From assembly GCF_040802235.1 (NCBI RefSeq), contig NC_133156.1, forward strand, positions 139,483,173 through 139,547,172: a DNA stretch of 64,000 nucleotides. The letters are read 5' to 3'. The notes below the pieces were generated by a model, which saw only the letters and a program-made list of their open reading frames with translations, did no database searches and had not been told where the DNA came from. How positions within the stretch are numbered: position 1 is the stretch's first letter; each line of letters begins with the position of its first letter. The DNA comes from Manis javanica. Lineage: Eukaryota; Chordata; Mammalia; Pholidota; Manidae. A program made the translations under genes and the position numbers. This document shows, piece by piece, positions 1-12,506 of the stretch.

Positions 1-1627
1 TTTGTATCTTGGCATTTTTTATCATACTGCTTGTCCCATGTCCCTTCCTACCTCAGCGGGGAGGGAGAAGCTAGGTAAATTCTGGAAAAACCAACCAAAT
101 AAACTTGCACTATAATTTGCTTTGGAAACTGTTACAATAGGTCTACTTCAAATCTAACTTGTTATTGATCTACACATTTTTTTTTTTGAGCTTTTGGCTC
201 CATGTTCTGCATGGACATGCCTAGAAGTGAGCACAGATACAACACACCATTGTAAACATGCCTTAAAAACTCATAGCAGAGTCCACGGGAACCACCAGGA
301 CAAGGGCAAGATGCTTTCCTTTCCTGCTGGGATGGAGCCTCCTCTGGCCTGGTGGGCAGACAAGCCACCCTGAGATAAGGCCTGCCATGGATGCCTGTTC
401 TGTGCAGACACCCTGGTGATGGTCCTGATGGCGTTAGTTAGCATCAGGCTCAGGTTAGACACTCATCTTTGGCCCCAGTGCCAGGAGGGACCTGGAAAAT
501 TCCTGACCCAAAGTCACAGAGGATTTGGTCTTAGTCCAGAGCCACTTGAGCCTCCATCCACCCTAAGGGTGTAACACCCTCTTAGAGACAAACTGGCAGG
601 ATTCTTAGACATAAAGAGACAAAAATCACTGACTCAGGAAAACCAGACCCTCTCTGGAGGGGCTAAGCCTTTTAAGCCATGACCAGAACATTCTTGGGTG
701 GGGCAGTTCACCAAAAAACAAACAATTTAGCAGTTCACATCCATCCAAAACAAGCCTGTGAGCTGCTCCAGCCACTACCTCCTGCTTGAGCCAGGCCACT
801 CAGCTTCCTGAAACGCCAGTCTCTACCTCCGCCGTGGGGACCGCACCCTGCTATGTCCCAATTCCTGACCTGCCACAGATCCCAGCCCTAACTCACTGCA
901 ATCTGGGGCTGCCTTCGTAAGCAATCCCCAGCTCGGTCCACCTCAGGCAGCAACCCGGCACAAACCCTACATGAATATAGTCAAGCCAGAAAGAGCAGAA
1001 AAAGATAGCATCTGGGAGAACTGACTTTGGAATCAGAGACCTAAAACTCTATGTCCACCATTTTCAGGTGTGCAGACAAGCAGGCCTGCCTGATGAACAA
1101 CTTTGGGTGTGTTCATGCATTTCCGTACTTGGAAGCAAGGTGGCAGGTCCATGTACCCGGTCCCGCCAAGCCACCGCTGACACTACACACAGAGAAAGGG
1201 GATGCGCCTGAATTCAACTTCCAGTGGAACAAGGAGCCCTCCAGGTCTCCAGGTGCCAGACCAGTGGCCTTTCCCAGCCATCCTCCAGCAGCTGGCACCT
1301 CAGCTCAGTGCTCCGAGGATTCTCATTGCTCTGGGCAAAGCCACCATTCCACTTCCCGGGTGTGTTCCTCTGCTGGAGCACGACCCCAGGGTGTGTGCCA
1401 CTGTGCCCCAGCCCAAGAACTGCTCTCCAGCAGATTCGGAAAGAACAGGGAGCCTGGGCACACACACTGGATGTGGCAAAATTAGTAGGAAAAAAGAATG
1501 TAAAATATCTCTTTGACATTTTTACATCAATTACATGTCATAATAGTAAAATTTTGGCTACTTTCAGTTAAACAAAATATATTATTAAAATTAACTGTAC
1601 TCTTCAGTTTACTTTTTTTAGTGAAGG

Positions 1628-1790
1628 TATATGTTGTAGGCTAAATAATGGCATCTGAGCATATATACTCCCTGGAACCTGACCTATGGCAAAAGGGTGA
1701 ATACTGCCTTATATAGCACAAGGTGAGATTACCTATGAACCAAGGACCTCAGTTCTACAGAGAGTGGTTGGACATGACCTTGAGTCGTCT
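1628..1790 (+). repeat. Possible ancient interspersed repeat
   Basis: The stretch beginning TTGTAGGCTAAATAATGGC, continuing through CTGGAACCTG and then CTTATAT and GGTGAGATTA, follows the order of motifs in a common old mammalian repeat whose copies begin TTGTGGGCTGAATAATGGC. It is heavily diverged and I cannot name the family with confidence. The right boundary is uncertain. Confidence 0.35.
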
Positions 1791-2196
1791 TCTGTTTTGG
1801 AAAGAGAATATGCATTTGCAGTTGTAACTGGAATAGTTGGACCTTGTTAGGCAGAGGCATCATTTAGAAATCGTACATATGGGGTGATGTGTGTGTATGT
1901 TGCATGGCCAAGGGGCAGGAGGCCATGTGGTAGACTCCTATCTAATTGTCTGCCAGCCCCTCCTTTCTGGGGCTCCCAGCACTCATTGTGGACAACAAGA
2001 CCCCATCCCCTGACTCACTTGATTGAACCAAGGAAGGCATGTGACCCAGCCTGGCCCACTCTGGGTCTCTTTGTTGAAATATAGACCTGGGAGCAAATGG
2101 GACCTATTATGTAAGCTCAGAAGTTATGGCTGGTTATTTTTTACCCACTATCTGGACCAGAAAGGTAGACGATGACAGAAAGAGGGGTGGTGGGGC

Positions 2197-2247
2197 AGGG
2201 AAAGAGAGAGAGAAAGAAAGAAAAGAAAGGAAAGAAAAAAAGAAAGA

Positions 2248-2307
<60 letters not shown>

Positions 2308-2367
2308 AAGAAAGAAAAAAAGAAAGAAAGAAAGAAAGAAAAAAAGAAAGAAAGAAAAAAAAAAAAA

Positions 2368-2406
<39 letters not shown>

Positions 2407-2490
2407 CAGGGAAACAGAGAAAGAAAGAAGAGAAAGAGAGAGAAGGAAAGAAAGAAAGAAAGAAGGAAAGAAAGAGAAAGAGAAAGAGAA

Positions 2491-2530
<40 letters not shown>

Positions 2531-2565
2531 AGAGAGAAAGAGAGAGAGAGAGAGAAGAGAAAAAG
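2197..2565 (+). repeat. Long polypurine (GA/GAAA)n microsatellite
   Basis: Positions 2197-2406 are about 210 consecutive purines. After interruptions by C at 2407 and 2415 there are about 111 more purines (2416-2526), then C at 2527 and purines to 2565. The tract mixes (GA)n, (GAAA)n and A-runs, with mirror-symmetric stretches. It makes the neighbouring frames encode lysine/arginine/glutamate-only peptides that are artefacts. Such tracts can form triplex (H-DNA) and vary in length between individuals. No function is implied. Confidence 0.95.
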
Positions 2566-3489
2566 TGGTTAGAGATGCAGAGAGAAGCCTAACAATAGCC
2601 TTAGACTAGTTTAAGTTTATTTCTCTTACACTCAACCAGAGGACTCAACTAATATACCGTCTCATAGATTAGTTTCAAGAAGTGAGGGAAATTTACATGA
2701 GAAGCACTCTGCACATGACACAGCACCTTAGGGAGACTAGTTGTGCAATTGTTAGGGAATCCCCAAATCCAACTGACCATGCCCAGTAAGAGAACCACCA
2801 GATTTGAATCTCTGAGTCACTAGGTTTGAAGCAGAGAAAACTTACTCTCAGAAGGGCAATGCAAGGAGGAGGCAGGGGCGTTTTCCCAAATCTGCCTTAT
2901 CAGAGCCGCCAGGGGATATATACTCCTGGCAAAGGAATGTGGGGATTAGGGCAGAAACTGGAAGGGCTGTGCAGCTTTGCAGAATCATGCGCCAATCCCA
3001 TCTTCCTGGAGCTGCCTGGGTGGTCTTGGCGTGGTTCATGTCAACTCCATGCTATCAACTAACGTAACCCCTGGCTCTGTAACCAGCTTCAGGGAAAAGG
3101 ACAACAGTAATGATCCCCAAACAGATCCCTACACTTCCCGGTGTCTCCCTAGCCTGTGACCCAAGCCTCACTCCCACGCCGTCCCTCGCTTCCCCATCTC
3201 TGAGAACCACCACCTCCGCTGCTCTCTCTCCAGGCCCATTGCCCTTTCCTGTCTCTTTTTAAAGTAAAGCACAAGCTACACAAGTTGGACTGAATAATCT
3301 CTAAACTTCCTTGCCACCCTCCTGTTTTGTGATTCTGAGTGCCTTCTGTGGTCCTCCTGTACTGACCATGCAGCCTGGGGTAGGCGCATCATAACCCCCT
3401 GGGGTGTTACCCTTATGTTTGCATCTGACCCAGTCTCCAGGATGGGGCTGAGGTGGCATGGTAAGGGCACTATGTTTAAGAAGCCCTGG

Positions 3490-3760
3490 TATGGGGTAAC
3501 TTTGAAGTCAGGTGTATCTGGGTTGAGTACCAACCTTGCTGCTTACTAGTCATGAGACCTTGGACAATTTGCTTAACCTTTGTATTTACGCTTCCATTGC
3601 AAAATATATAAGTAAGTGTGCATGATGGGTAATACTAGCCAATTCATAGAATTACTTTGAGGACTAAATGAATTGATGTATAAAGAATTTAGGGCAGCAT
3701 CTGGCTACAGAAAAATTGCAATGAATATTAGCTATTATTAATAATACAGCAAATAGAAGA
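3490..3760 (+). repeat. MIR SINE, sense
   Basis: The motif order matches the MIR core: GGTTGAGTACC, then GCTGCTTACTAGTCATGAGACCTTGG, then CTTAACCTTTG, then a diverged tail with GAGGACTAAATGAATTGATG and ATTAGCTATTATTA. This ancient tRNA-derived SINE is shared by all mammals. Divergence is high, as expected. Confidence 0.8.
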
Positions 3761-3959
3761 CTGTACCAAATTCTAAAGCAAATTAACTGGTTTGACTTAA
3801 TATTCAAACCTAAATTGCAAACTTCCTTTTCCAGTCGTTCTTTGTGATTGGAGATGGCCAGCTGTACTGTTGAATACAGTATGCAATTGCATATGTGTGT
3901 GCTTATTTAATGTCCGCTCCATGAAGAAATGGATTATGTTCTATTTTGTTTTAATATGC

Positions 3960-5925
3960 TTTTATTTCAAACAGGCTTATTGGAAGATATAATTTACATA
4001 CATTAAAATTCAGTCTTTTTAGGTGGACAGTTCTGTGAGTTGTTTAACTATAACCACAGCCAAAATGTAGACTGTTTCCATCACCTCAAAAAGTTCCCTT
4101 ATACCACTTTGCAGTCAGTCTTTTCAGTTCTTCCACCTCACCCCAGCCAGTGACACCCACTGGTCCACTTTTTGTCCCTGCAATTTTGTGTTCCCCATAA
4201 TGTCATATAAATAGGGTCACGCAATGACTCAGCTTCTCTGGCTTAGAATAATGCATTTGAGATTCATTCATATTGTTGCACGTATCAGCAGTTTGTTCTT
4301 TTATTGTCTGAGTGGTATTCCACAGTAGGGTTATAACATGATTTGTTTAACCACTCACCAGCTCATGGTCTTCAGAGTTGCTTTCAATTTGGGGTCATTA
4401 TGTATAAAGCTGTTATAAACATTCACATGCAGATCTTTTTGTGGATATATGTTTTTATTTCTCTTGGGTAAACACCAAGGAGTGGGATTGCTGGATTTTT
4501 TGGTAAGTGTATATTTAAGTTTACAAGAAACCATCAAACCATTTTCCAAAGTGACTGTACCACTTTGCATTCCCAACATAATGTATGAGACTCCCATTTA
4601 CTCTATATCCTCACCAGCACTTGATAATGTTAGGTATTTTGCCTTTTAAGAATTTTTAGCCATTCTAATAGGTGTTTAGTGGTTTTAATACACACAAATC
4701 CCTAATAACCAATGAGGCTGAGAGTCTTTCCATGTGTTTATTAGCCTTCCTTACATCTGCTCTGGTGAAATTTTTTTTTCAAAACTTTTGCCTATGGTTT
4801 AATTGGGTTATTTGTATTTCTATCATTATGTTTTGAGACGCTATAAATATTGATATATATATATTTATATCCTTATATTCACCTATATAGTCTTGATATA
4901 AATCCTTTGTCAGATATGTATTTTGTAAATATTTCTTCCCAGTCCATGGGTAGTCTTTTAATTTCTTAACAATAGTTTTGGAAGAGTGGAGGTTTTTAAT
5001 TGTGAAGTTCAATATATGATTTTGTTCTTTTTGTATGTGAGTTGTGTCTTTGATGTTATATTGAAGAAATTTCCGCCTAACCTAAGGTCAAAAAAATTTT
5101 CCCCTATGTTTTTGTCTATAAGTGCTATAATTATTACATTAAATCTATGGTCTATTTTGGGGTAATTTGTATATATGGCATGATCTATGGCTTGAGGGTC
5201 ATTATTTTGTATAGAAGGATATCCAATTGTCCCACATCATTTGTTGAAAATATTATTCTTTCTCCATTTAATTACCTTGGCATTTTTGTGAAAAATCAAG
5301 TGACCATCATCTGTGAGGGTCCATTCATCACTCTGTATTCTATTTCATTGATTTGCATGTCTATTTCACCAGAGTCACATAGTGGTGATTACAGTAGCTT
5401 TTTAATAAGTCTTGAAATCTGGAAGTCTGAATCCTCCAGTTTTGTTATTTTTCAGAATTGTTTTGGCTGACCTCAGTCCTGTAGGTTTTCTCTATCCAAA
5501 GGATTTTGATTGGGATCCTATTTCATCTGTACACCGATTTGGAGAGAATTGCTATCTTAACAATATTGAGGCTTTTGATCCATTAACATATCACACCTCT
5601 CCATTTATTTAGATCTTGGAACTCCAGATGTTCTCAGTTCTCAACATGTAAGTTTGCACATTTTGTTAGATCTTTCCCTAAGCATTTCATGGCCTTTAAC
5701 CCTAATGTAAATAACAGTTTTAAATTTCAATTTCTAAGTTCATATATTAGTTCTGGTAGCTTTCTTAGAGAGTCTCTCAGATTTTCTACATAAACTATAT
5801 CATCATCTGTGAATGAAACACTATTTTTTCTTTCTTTTACTTGCCTGATTGCATTGACTAGAATCTCCAGTATGTTGTTGACTAAAAGTGGTGAGAGAAC
5901 ACATTGTTCCCAGTCTTGAGAGGAT
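3960..5925 (-). mobile_element. Ancient L1 LINE, 3' portion, antisense
   Basis: Read on the minus strand this is the 3' two kilobases of an old L1. On the + strand the landmarks run from the 3' UTR (TAATTTACATACATTAAAATT near 3990) through the tail region (GTAAACACCAAGGAGTGGGA near 4475 and TAGCCATTCTAATAGGTG near 4656). They continue to ORF2-complement segments such as GATATCCAATTGTCCCAC near 5218, TTGATTGGGATCCTATTTC near 5507 and AACAATATTGAGGC near 5559. The left end is the 3' end and the right end is an internal 5' truncation. Reading frames are destroyed. The family is probably L1M, with the subfamily not assigned. Confidence 0.85.
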
Positions 5926-5937
5926 TATGTTTGTTTT

Positions 5938-6012
5938 GTTCTATACTGTATACCCAGTGCTTGCACCAAGCCTGGAACACAGTAGGCACTCAAAAGAAGT
6001 TGCTGAATGAAT
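5938..6012 (+). repeat. L2 LINE 3' end, sense
   Basis: The sequence CCCAGTGCTTGCACCAAGCCTGGAACACAGTAGGCACTCAAAAGAAGTTGCTGAATGAATAA is the typical L2 terminus (consensus: CAGTGCCTGGCACATAGTAGGCGCTCAATAAAT, then TTGTTGAATGAATGA). It abuts the 5'-truncated end of the antisense L1. Confidence 0.75.
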
Positions 6013-9000
6013 AACTCAAAGTTAGCTTATCTATATAGAGATTAAAATGACATTGGCTTCATTAACACTTTGGCCAACCAATCAATCCATTGAGTCACAG
6101 GTAAAACAATGTAATAAGTAGCAGGATACCATCTTGAAATCAGGAACATTTTAAAATATAAATATGCTCTGGTGGGGATATGAGAATGTAGGGATAAGCT
6201 ATATGCTCAATGTGAAGGTCACACTGTACTGCATATTTGTCTGATGAACTAATACCTTCTCTAATTTTATTAGTAACACTGAAAAGGGAAAATAGATTTC
6301 ATAAAAATGCAATAACACTAGAACTATTGTTTGTCTACCTCTTCTCTGCCATAGTAAAGCTGGAGAAGCTATAGAATCTGATTTCTGTATACTTTCAAAA
6401 TGCTGAAGATGTCCAGTCATTATTAACTGTATAATGGAAAAGATAACTTGGATATTAAACATCAAAAAAATTATGGAAAATTCAATTCAAAACATGTTAT
6501 TTTGTGTCTATGATTGTCCTAAGACTAGAGGTGAGAAGTGGGTGTGAAAGGAGATGGATTAGTATTTTTAATAGTTCCCAACCTCCAGAAATATAATATT
6601 TTGCAGTAGAAATCAGAGTTACATAGTAGAAATAGATTAATTCAGCTCTCAGTCTGATTGCCAAAATATAAAATGGAATAGAAAATATCAAAGTCAGCTA
6701 GAATTACACAGGAAATCTTTGTGAAACATATTTTAAAAGGGCCTTCTAAAAAAATAGACCTTGAACAGGTAGCAAGAAAAAATTTCAAGCTTTATTATTT
6801 ACTTATTTTTAATTACAGGCATCTTATGTTATTCTGGTCATTAAAAAAAAAAAAGCAAAAGGAATGGTAATGGTAATGGAAGGCAGCTACATTTTAATCT
6901 CAGTTCCATCCTCCATTCCATTCCATTCATTAAAAATTGCCAGACATAAGGTTTGCAGAGCTAGGATGAATTACATATATACTTACCTGCTGTGTTTCAC
7001 CTTAATGAGCCAAATAAAAGTCAGCAAATCATCAAATGTTCACCTATGCAAAGTATATCACTTCTGGAATCCTGAAAGTCAGGTGATGCTAGTGTTTCGG
7101 AGTGGCATGAGCAGAACCCATCCCAAAACTTATTTTTGTTTTTTAGGTCACTTTTCAGATATAAGAGTAAGTTAATAATTACTAATACACACTGCCATCA
7201 GGTAACATAACTGACCTGGCAAGAGGCTCCCTAAATGTTTCATTCTCTAGCAATTACAGAAAAATCAAAATTCATCCAAGTGGATAAGCCATCTATCTGT
7301 GCTCTGATTAAAGCTGTCTCAAGTTATTTTCTTAGAATAAAAGAGGAGTAAACAAGAAAAAAAATGCATGACATTTATGTCTACTGTTCATAACTTTAGA
7401 TTTGATTAGATTTTGTTTTCGACATGTAAACCATTAATGTTTCCAAAGCCAAAATCAGATAACAAGGTGCATTCAGAGAAGTCCTTCTTCCGTCCCTATT
7501 CCACCCTGCTCTTTTCTTCCCCCATAGGCTGCATATCTGAATAATTTCTGGTTTATACTTCCAGTGCATCTTTTCACAAATATAAGCAAATACACAGATG
7601 CACACACCATCATATTCACATTTCTCTCCCTTTCTACCCCCAAAATGACATACCGCTGCAGAGTCTGGCACCTTGCATTCTATACTTAACAAAATATTCT
7701 GCAGATCAGCATGTAGAAGTTTCCCCCTATTCCTTTGGAAAGTACATTTTGAAAGCATCTGTGTGGTCCCTTTAAAACTATTATTAAAGAAGTCCTTAAA
7801 AGTGAGAACTGTAACTCTTGGCAGAATTTAACCAGTTCTAGTCGATCTATTGCAAATGTTCCACTGGAGGATAATTTACCTGTGTGACTCATCTTCCACT
7901 GCTGACTATTGGGATGTCCTGAGAGGGCAAAAACTGGCTTTGGTGATTAGCACAGGCAAATGGTAATATGGCTTTGAGTTGGAATGACACATTGTATTTG
8001 TATAAGAATTACTTTATAGAGTAATTCTCAGACCTGCATTGGGGGAAAAGAAACAATTTCTCTTTCTGTTCTCCAGAAGCTTGGATATGGGAAGAAGTCA
8101 TGACTTCATCAAATAGAACAATATTTATGTGAACACAATTAAATTGTCTAGAATCAAAGGTTTCCCTTTACCACGTCCCCTGTGAACCATGTAGTAAAAT
8201 GGCACTAAGCCCAGATGTAGACCTATTAGGTTTCTAGTCTACTCTATTTTAGGGGGCTCAATACTCATTTAAAAACTAGACAGCAACATCCAGGACTAAT
8301 TCTTTCATCAAAATGATCTGTTAAATAAGTTGGTTATACCAAATACATGATTGAGGATAATTATGTGTGACCAATGTACATAACTCCATAAAGTAATTCT
8401 TATACAAATCTTTATGGCATTTGCCTCAGACCATGTCCGTTGCTACAGTTCCAATTGCTGCTATCAGCTCTTCAAATCAAGGGAATGTGAGTTAAACAGT
8501 TCTAGAACTGGATGATCTCAAACATGACCTTTTATTCTGCCCTGTGCAGCAGATGATCCCTGGAGGCGACTTGAACATATTCACTTAAGATCAATTCCAC
8601 ACACATATGTAACTTTTAGTTTCTTCTTCTTTTTTTTTTTTTGCATAACTTCTTCAAAAATTGGAATTAATGATTTTAAGCATCACAATAATAGTATATT
8701 GCTAGTCACTTATCAAATTATCTTGGGGAAAAGTAACTTTTCCTGTGCTCTGAAATTAATGCTAAACTTCTGAGAAGTTTTGTAAATATTTTTGTAACTT
8801 TTTCTTTCTATAAACATATATGTGCATTGTGTTAAATACAAGTATAAAAGGAAAGTAATAATCCTACACAGCTATAACTAATCACTGTTAATAGTTGAGC
8901 GTATTTTCTTCCAGTATCGTTCCTCATATGTACAGATGCTTTTTTTTTTACACAGTTTCATGTGGAGTCTGTAAATCTTGTAATGTCCTTTGGCTAAAAG

Positions 9001-11847
9001 CAATCAAATCTAACCTAAAGACTTTGTAAATTGAAGATAAATCTCTACCCTCCAGAAGATAACCCTTCTTAAACCTAACTTAAATGACTTTGTGATCTCT
9101 TCCTGGGTTCCAGGCAATTTAGAAAACTTCCTATTCATTATCATCACTTGTAGTCTGGCATTCTCTCTTCTAACAACTACTAAGTTAAAAAGAGGAAGAG
9201 AGAGAGAGGAACCAAAATCTCCTTTTGATATCTATTATCTGATTTTGACTATCTGACAGAAAAGAATAATTAAATGTCCCATTCACTTCCACGTTGCCAT
9301 AGTGTAATTGGAATTCAGAAGCCTTTCGAATCTACATGGTGCTCTTTGACAAAATCAAAGATGACACCATTAAATCACTCATTAAAAAAATACACTTTCA
9401 AATACTCAAACAAGAATGATGACCTTTCATTGATTCACTAGAACTTTCTCACCATTCCTCCTTAAGACAGAAGGTGTGTTTGCATCAATCAGCAGCCGCA
9501 GTTTGGCGGGTCCTTGTCCAGGGACCAACCAAAGCAAGCTGGACTTCATCAGGATTGACTGAGGACCTCATCAGTCCCACCCCGGAGGCCAAGGCCAGTG
9601 TAATTAGATGGCCTTACATAAAATAAGCCCACAGAAACCTAGACTGACAGAATGGATAAACCCTGAGGTGATATTTGTTTTAGAAAAAAACTCCTTCCAA
9701 GAGAATTCCTTAAAATAACAAGCTCTCTGAGTATACTTAAAATAAGATTTGACTGGATTAAAACACACCTTTCAGGAACCTGCTTTCAGGAACCTCCTAT
9801 ACACAAGAACTTCCTGTTTTGCTGGCAAGTCTTTTAAATAATATTCTTTTGACACATTTAACACAAATAATTACCAAAATTTCATTTTAATTATAGGGGA
9901 ATGTGATTTGAGGTTACTTCAAAGCTACTAGAGAAATGAGCTTCCGATTTCTCAAGGCCTTTTTCAGACTGTGGAATTTAAAAATGTCTCTTAAAGGGCA
10001 TAAAGTATGGAAAACAATTAATAGTTTCAAATAAATTGTGAAATACTTGAAACCAGGAGCTTGAGGTCTCAAGGTCACTATTAACACAAGCTTTACAAAG
10101 CTAACTGTGAAGTAATAGGCTGATCCCTAGGTGGAAAATTATTACTTTTAATAATAAATTACTTTAATTCATTATGTTAATTAAACTTTAAAAGATGCAT
10201 GTGGACTGAGGTGTACAAAGTAAGATGAGCAGGATGAGCTACATAATTTGCCACGTCCCTCCTTTGACACATCAAGAACTCTAGAGACCGTGAGATCTCC
10301 GAACTAAAGATTTTTACTGAACCTTTACAGATACAGCCAGAATAAGGATTGAGTCCTGGGACAGGAAGTTTTTGCTTCGCCAGCAGCAAGGCCAGTTCAC
10401 AGACATTATTTGTCTGCCAGACTCAAGGAACAGGGCACATTTATGAGGGGTCTCAAGGAAAGAAAATTTGTTGAAATAATTCCATCCAGGCAGGTGGAGT
10501 TCCTGGTTAGGTATGGCTCATGGCTGTTGACTGATGATCTTCCCTTTTCTCTCTCCCTCATTCTCCAGCCCTTATGACATTTACTTTCGGACACTTCAGA
10601 ATTTTTCCTTATCAACTTCAAAAATCACGAATTTCAAGAGGGAGACAGCAGAGCATTAAACAAACACAGGTACTTCTAAGTGCTGAGACCTTTGCCACGA
10701 CTATGCACCCATGGCCCCTGCACATGAGAGTCCCTTTTTCTCTCTCTTAATAAGACTATTGTAGTTTAGAGTAGTTCTTGGTTTAGGGCACAACTGAGCA
10801 AAAGGCACATAGATTTCCCATATACCCCCTGCTTCCCAGAGCCGCTTTTCATTCACGGAGGCTGCAGCCCTTCTGTCCTAGTGCCCTGGGTGCAGAAATG
10901 GATGCTGGCTTTGCTATCACACTGTTCTTAAGTTTTAGGTAAAACACAGCACAGCTATTATTTACCTGCAGTTACGAGAGCACAGTATTATAAGGTGGAA
11001 TTTTCTTTCCTTCTTTCCCCTTGTTTATTTAAGAGACTTCTCGAGTCCTTGGTTTTTCGCTTTTTATTTTTTTAATCACTGTGGTGCACTGAGGAGAATC
11101 CCAGCTCACTACTAGCACACTGCGCTGCGGGCAGGTCTGAGCCACCCAAGGGGCAGCCAGCCCAGCCAGAGCACCTGCAGGGATTGGTCCCTGAGACCTT
11201 CTGAGCATTATCCCCGAGGGACGCGCATCATCGTCGCCCCTGGACACCCTGAGTTCTGCTCCCTTTGCGACCACCTTTTCTCCATCTCTCGCGCCCGTCC
11301 AGGGAGGGGCCTCCAGCTCTCCCGGGCCCCTAGTTCCCCAGGTGCGCCAGACATAGGCCCCCAGCTCCGGGCCGGAGCTGCCCCCTCCGCAACTCCACCT
11401 GCCTTGAGGCGGCCACCAGGGGATGGGGTCCGAGCTGCCCCGCGGGGGCCTCCACACTCTCTCCCTTCGGGTCCCTGCGCGCCCGGTCCCTCCTCGTGCG
11501 TCCGCGCTCACGTCACCTGCGCCGGCTGCCACTCTTCCCCACGCCCCGGCCCTCCCCGGACTGCGCGGGGACACAGCCCCGGGTCTTCCAGGTGCCGCGA
11601 GTCACCCCACGGTTGCGCGCTGCGCATCGCCACCCAGGGCCGGCCGGGGAACCGCGGCGAGTCCCACCCAGCGCGCCCCGGGCGCGACAGGGCCGACGGC
11701 CGGCGGCCCGCAGCCCGTGCGAGCGCAGCGCCCCCGGCGGCCAGGCGGAGAGGAAGGCGCCGCCCGCCCTGCCGGCCCGGCCCCGCCCCCGCGTCGGGCC
11801 GCCGGCGGTGTCCGCGCCTCCGCGCCCGCCCCTGATTTCCTCCGCAC

Positions 11848-11879
11848 GGCGGCGGTGGCGGCGGCGGCGGCGGCGGCGC
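11848..11879 (+). repeat. GGC triplet run
   Basis: An almost pure (GGC)n run of about ten units with one T interruption (GGCGGCGGTGGC). It lies about 75 bp upstream of a complementary (GCC)9 run. If both are in the transcript they could base-pair into a long hairpin. It is also prone to length variation. Confidence 0.9.
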
Positions 11880-11921
11880 CTCGTGCGCGCGGTTATTTAT
11901 TTATTTCCGGCCCCAGAGCGC

Positions 11922-11926
11922 TTATA

Positions 11927-11928
<2 letters not shown>
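11922..11928 (+). promoter_or_regulatory. TATA-like element in the CpG island
   Basis: TTATAAT is embedded in otherwise GC-rich DNA (AGAGCGCTTATAATGGAGCC), with a second AT patch (TTATTTATTTATTT, 11893-11906) just upstream. Used as a TATA box it would place the start near 11950, just before or within the GCC repeat. The element also contains the first upstream ATG (11927). The match is imperfect (TATAAT, not TATAAA), so this is a candidate only. Confidence 0.35.

Positions 11929-12506
<578 letters not shown>

Larger units (their letters stand above)
1..11100. other. Upstream non-coding flank of ANKH
   Basis: AT-rich to average-composition DNA before the CpG island. The open frames are short, start at arbitrary codons, and show no recognisable domain or splice architecture. 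Apart from the repeats listed separately (1628-1790, 2197-2565, 3490-3760, 3960-5925, 5938-6012), I see only unclassified sequence. About 8790-8960 looks like a degraded LINE-type fragment. Nothing recognisable was found in 1-1600, 2620-3480, 6020-8780 or 8970-11100. In human the region upstream of ANKH is intergenic, which fits, but that is knowledge of synteny and not something seen here. Confidence 0.7.

Noticed and set aside
2126..2609. Two overlapping frames of about 145 codons rich in Lys, Arg and Glu
   Set aside because: They are produced entirely by the purine microsatellite, which is free of stops in several frames. No independent coding signal.
11029..11574. 181-codon minus-strand frame over the CpG island
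   Set aside because: GC-rich DNA is poor in stop codons and several long frames overlap here on both strands. Residue composition (Gly, Arg, Pro, Ala) is that of translated CpG-island sequence and there is no domain.
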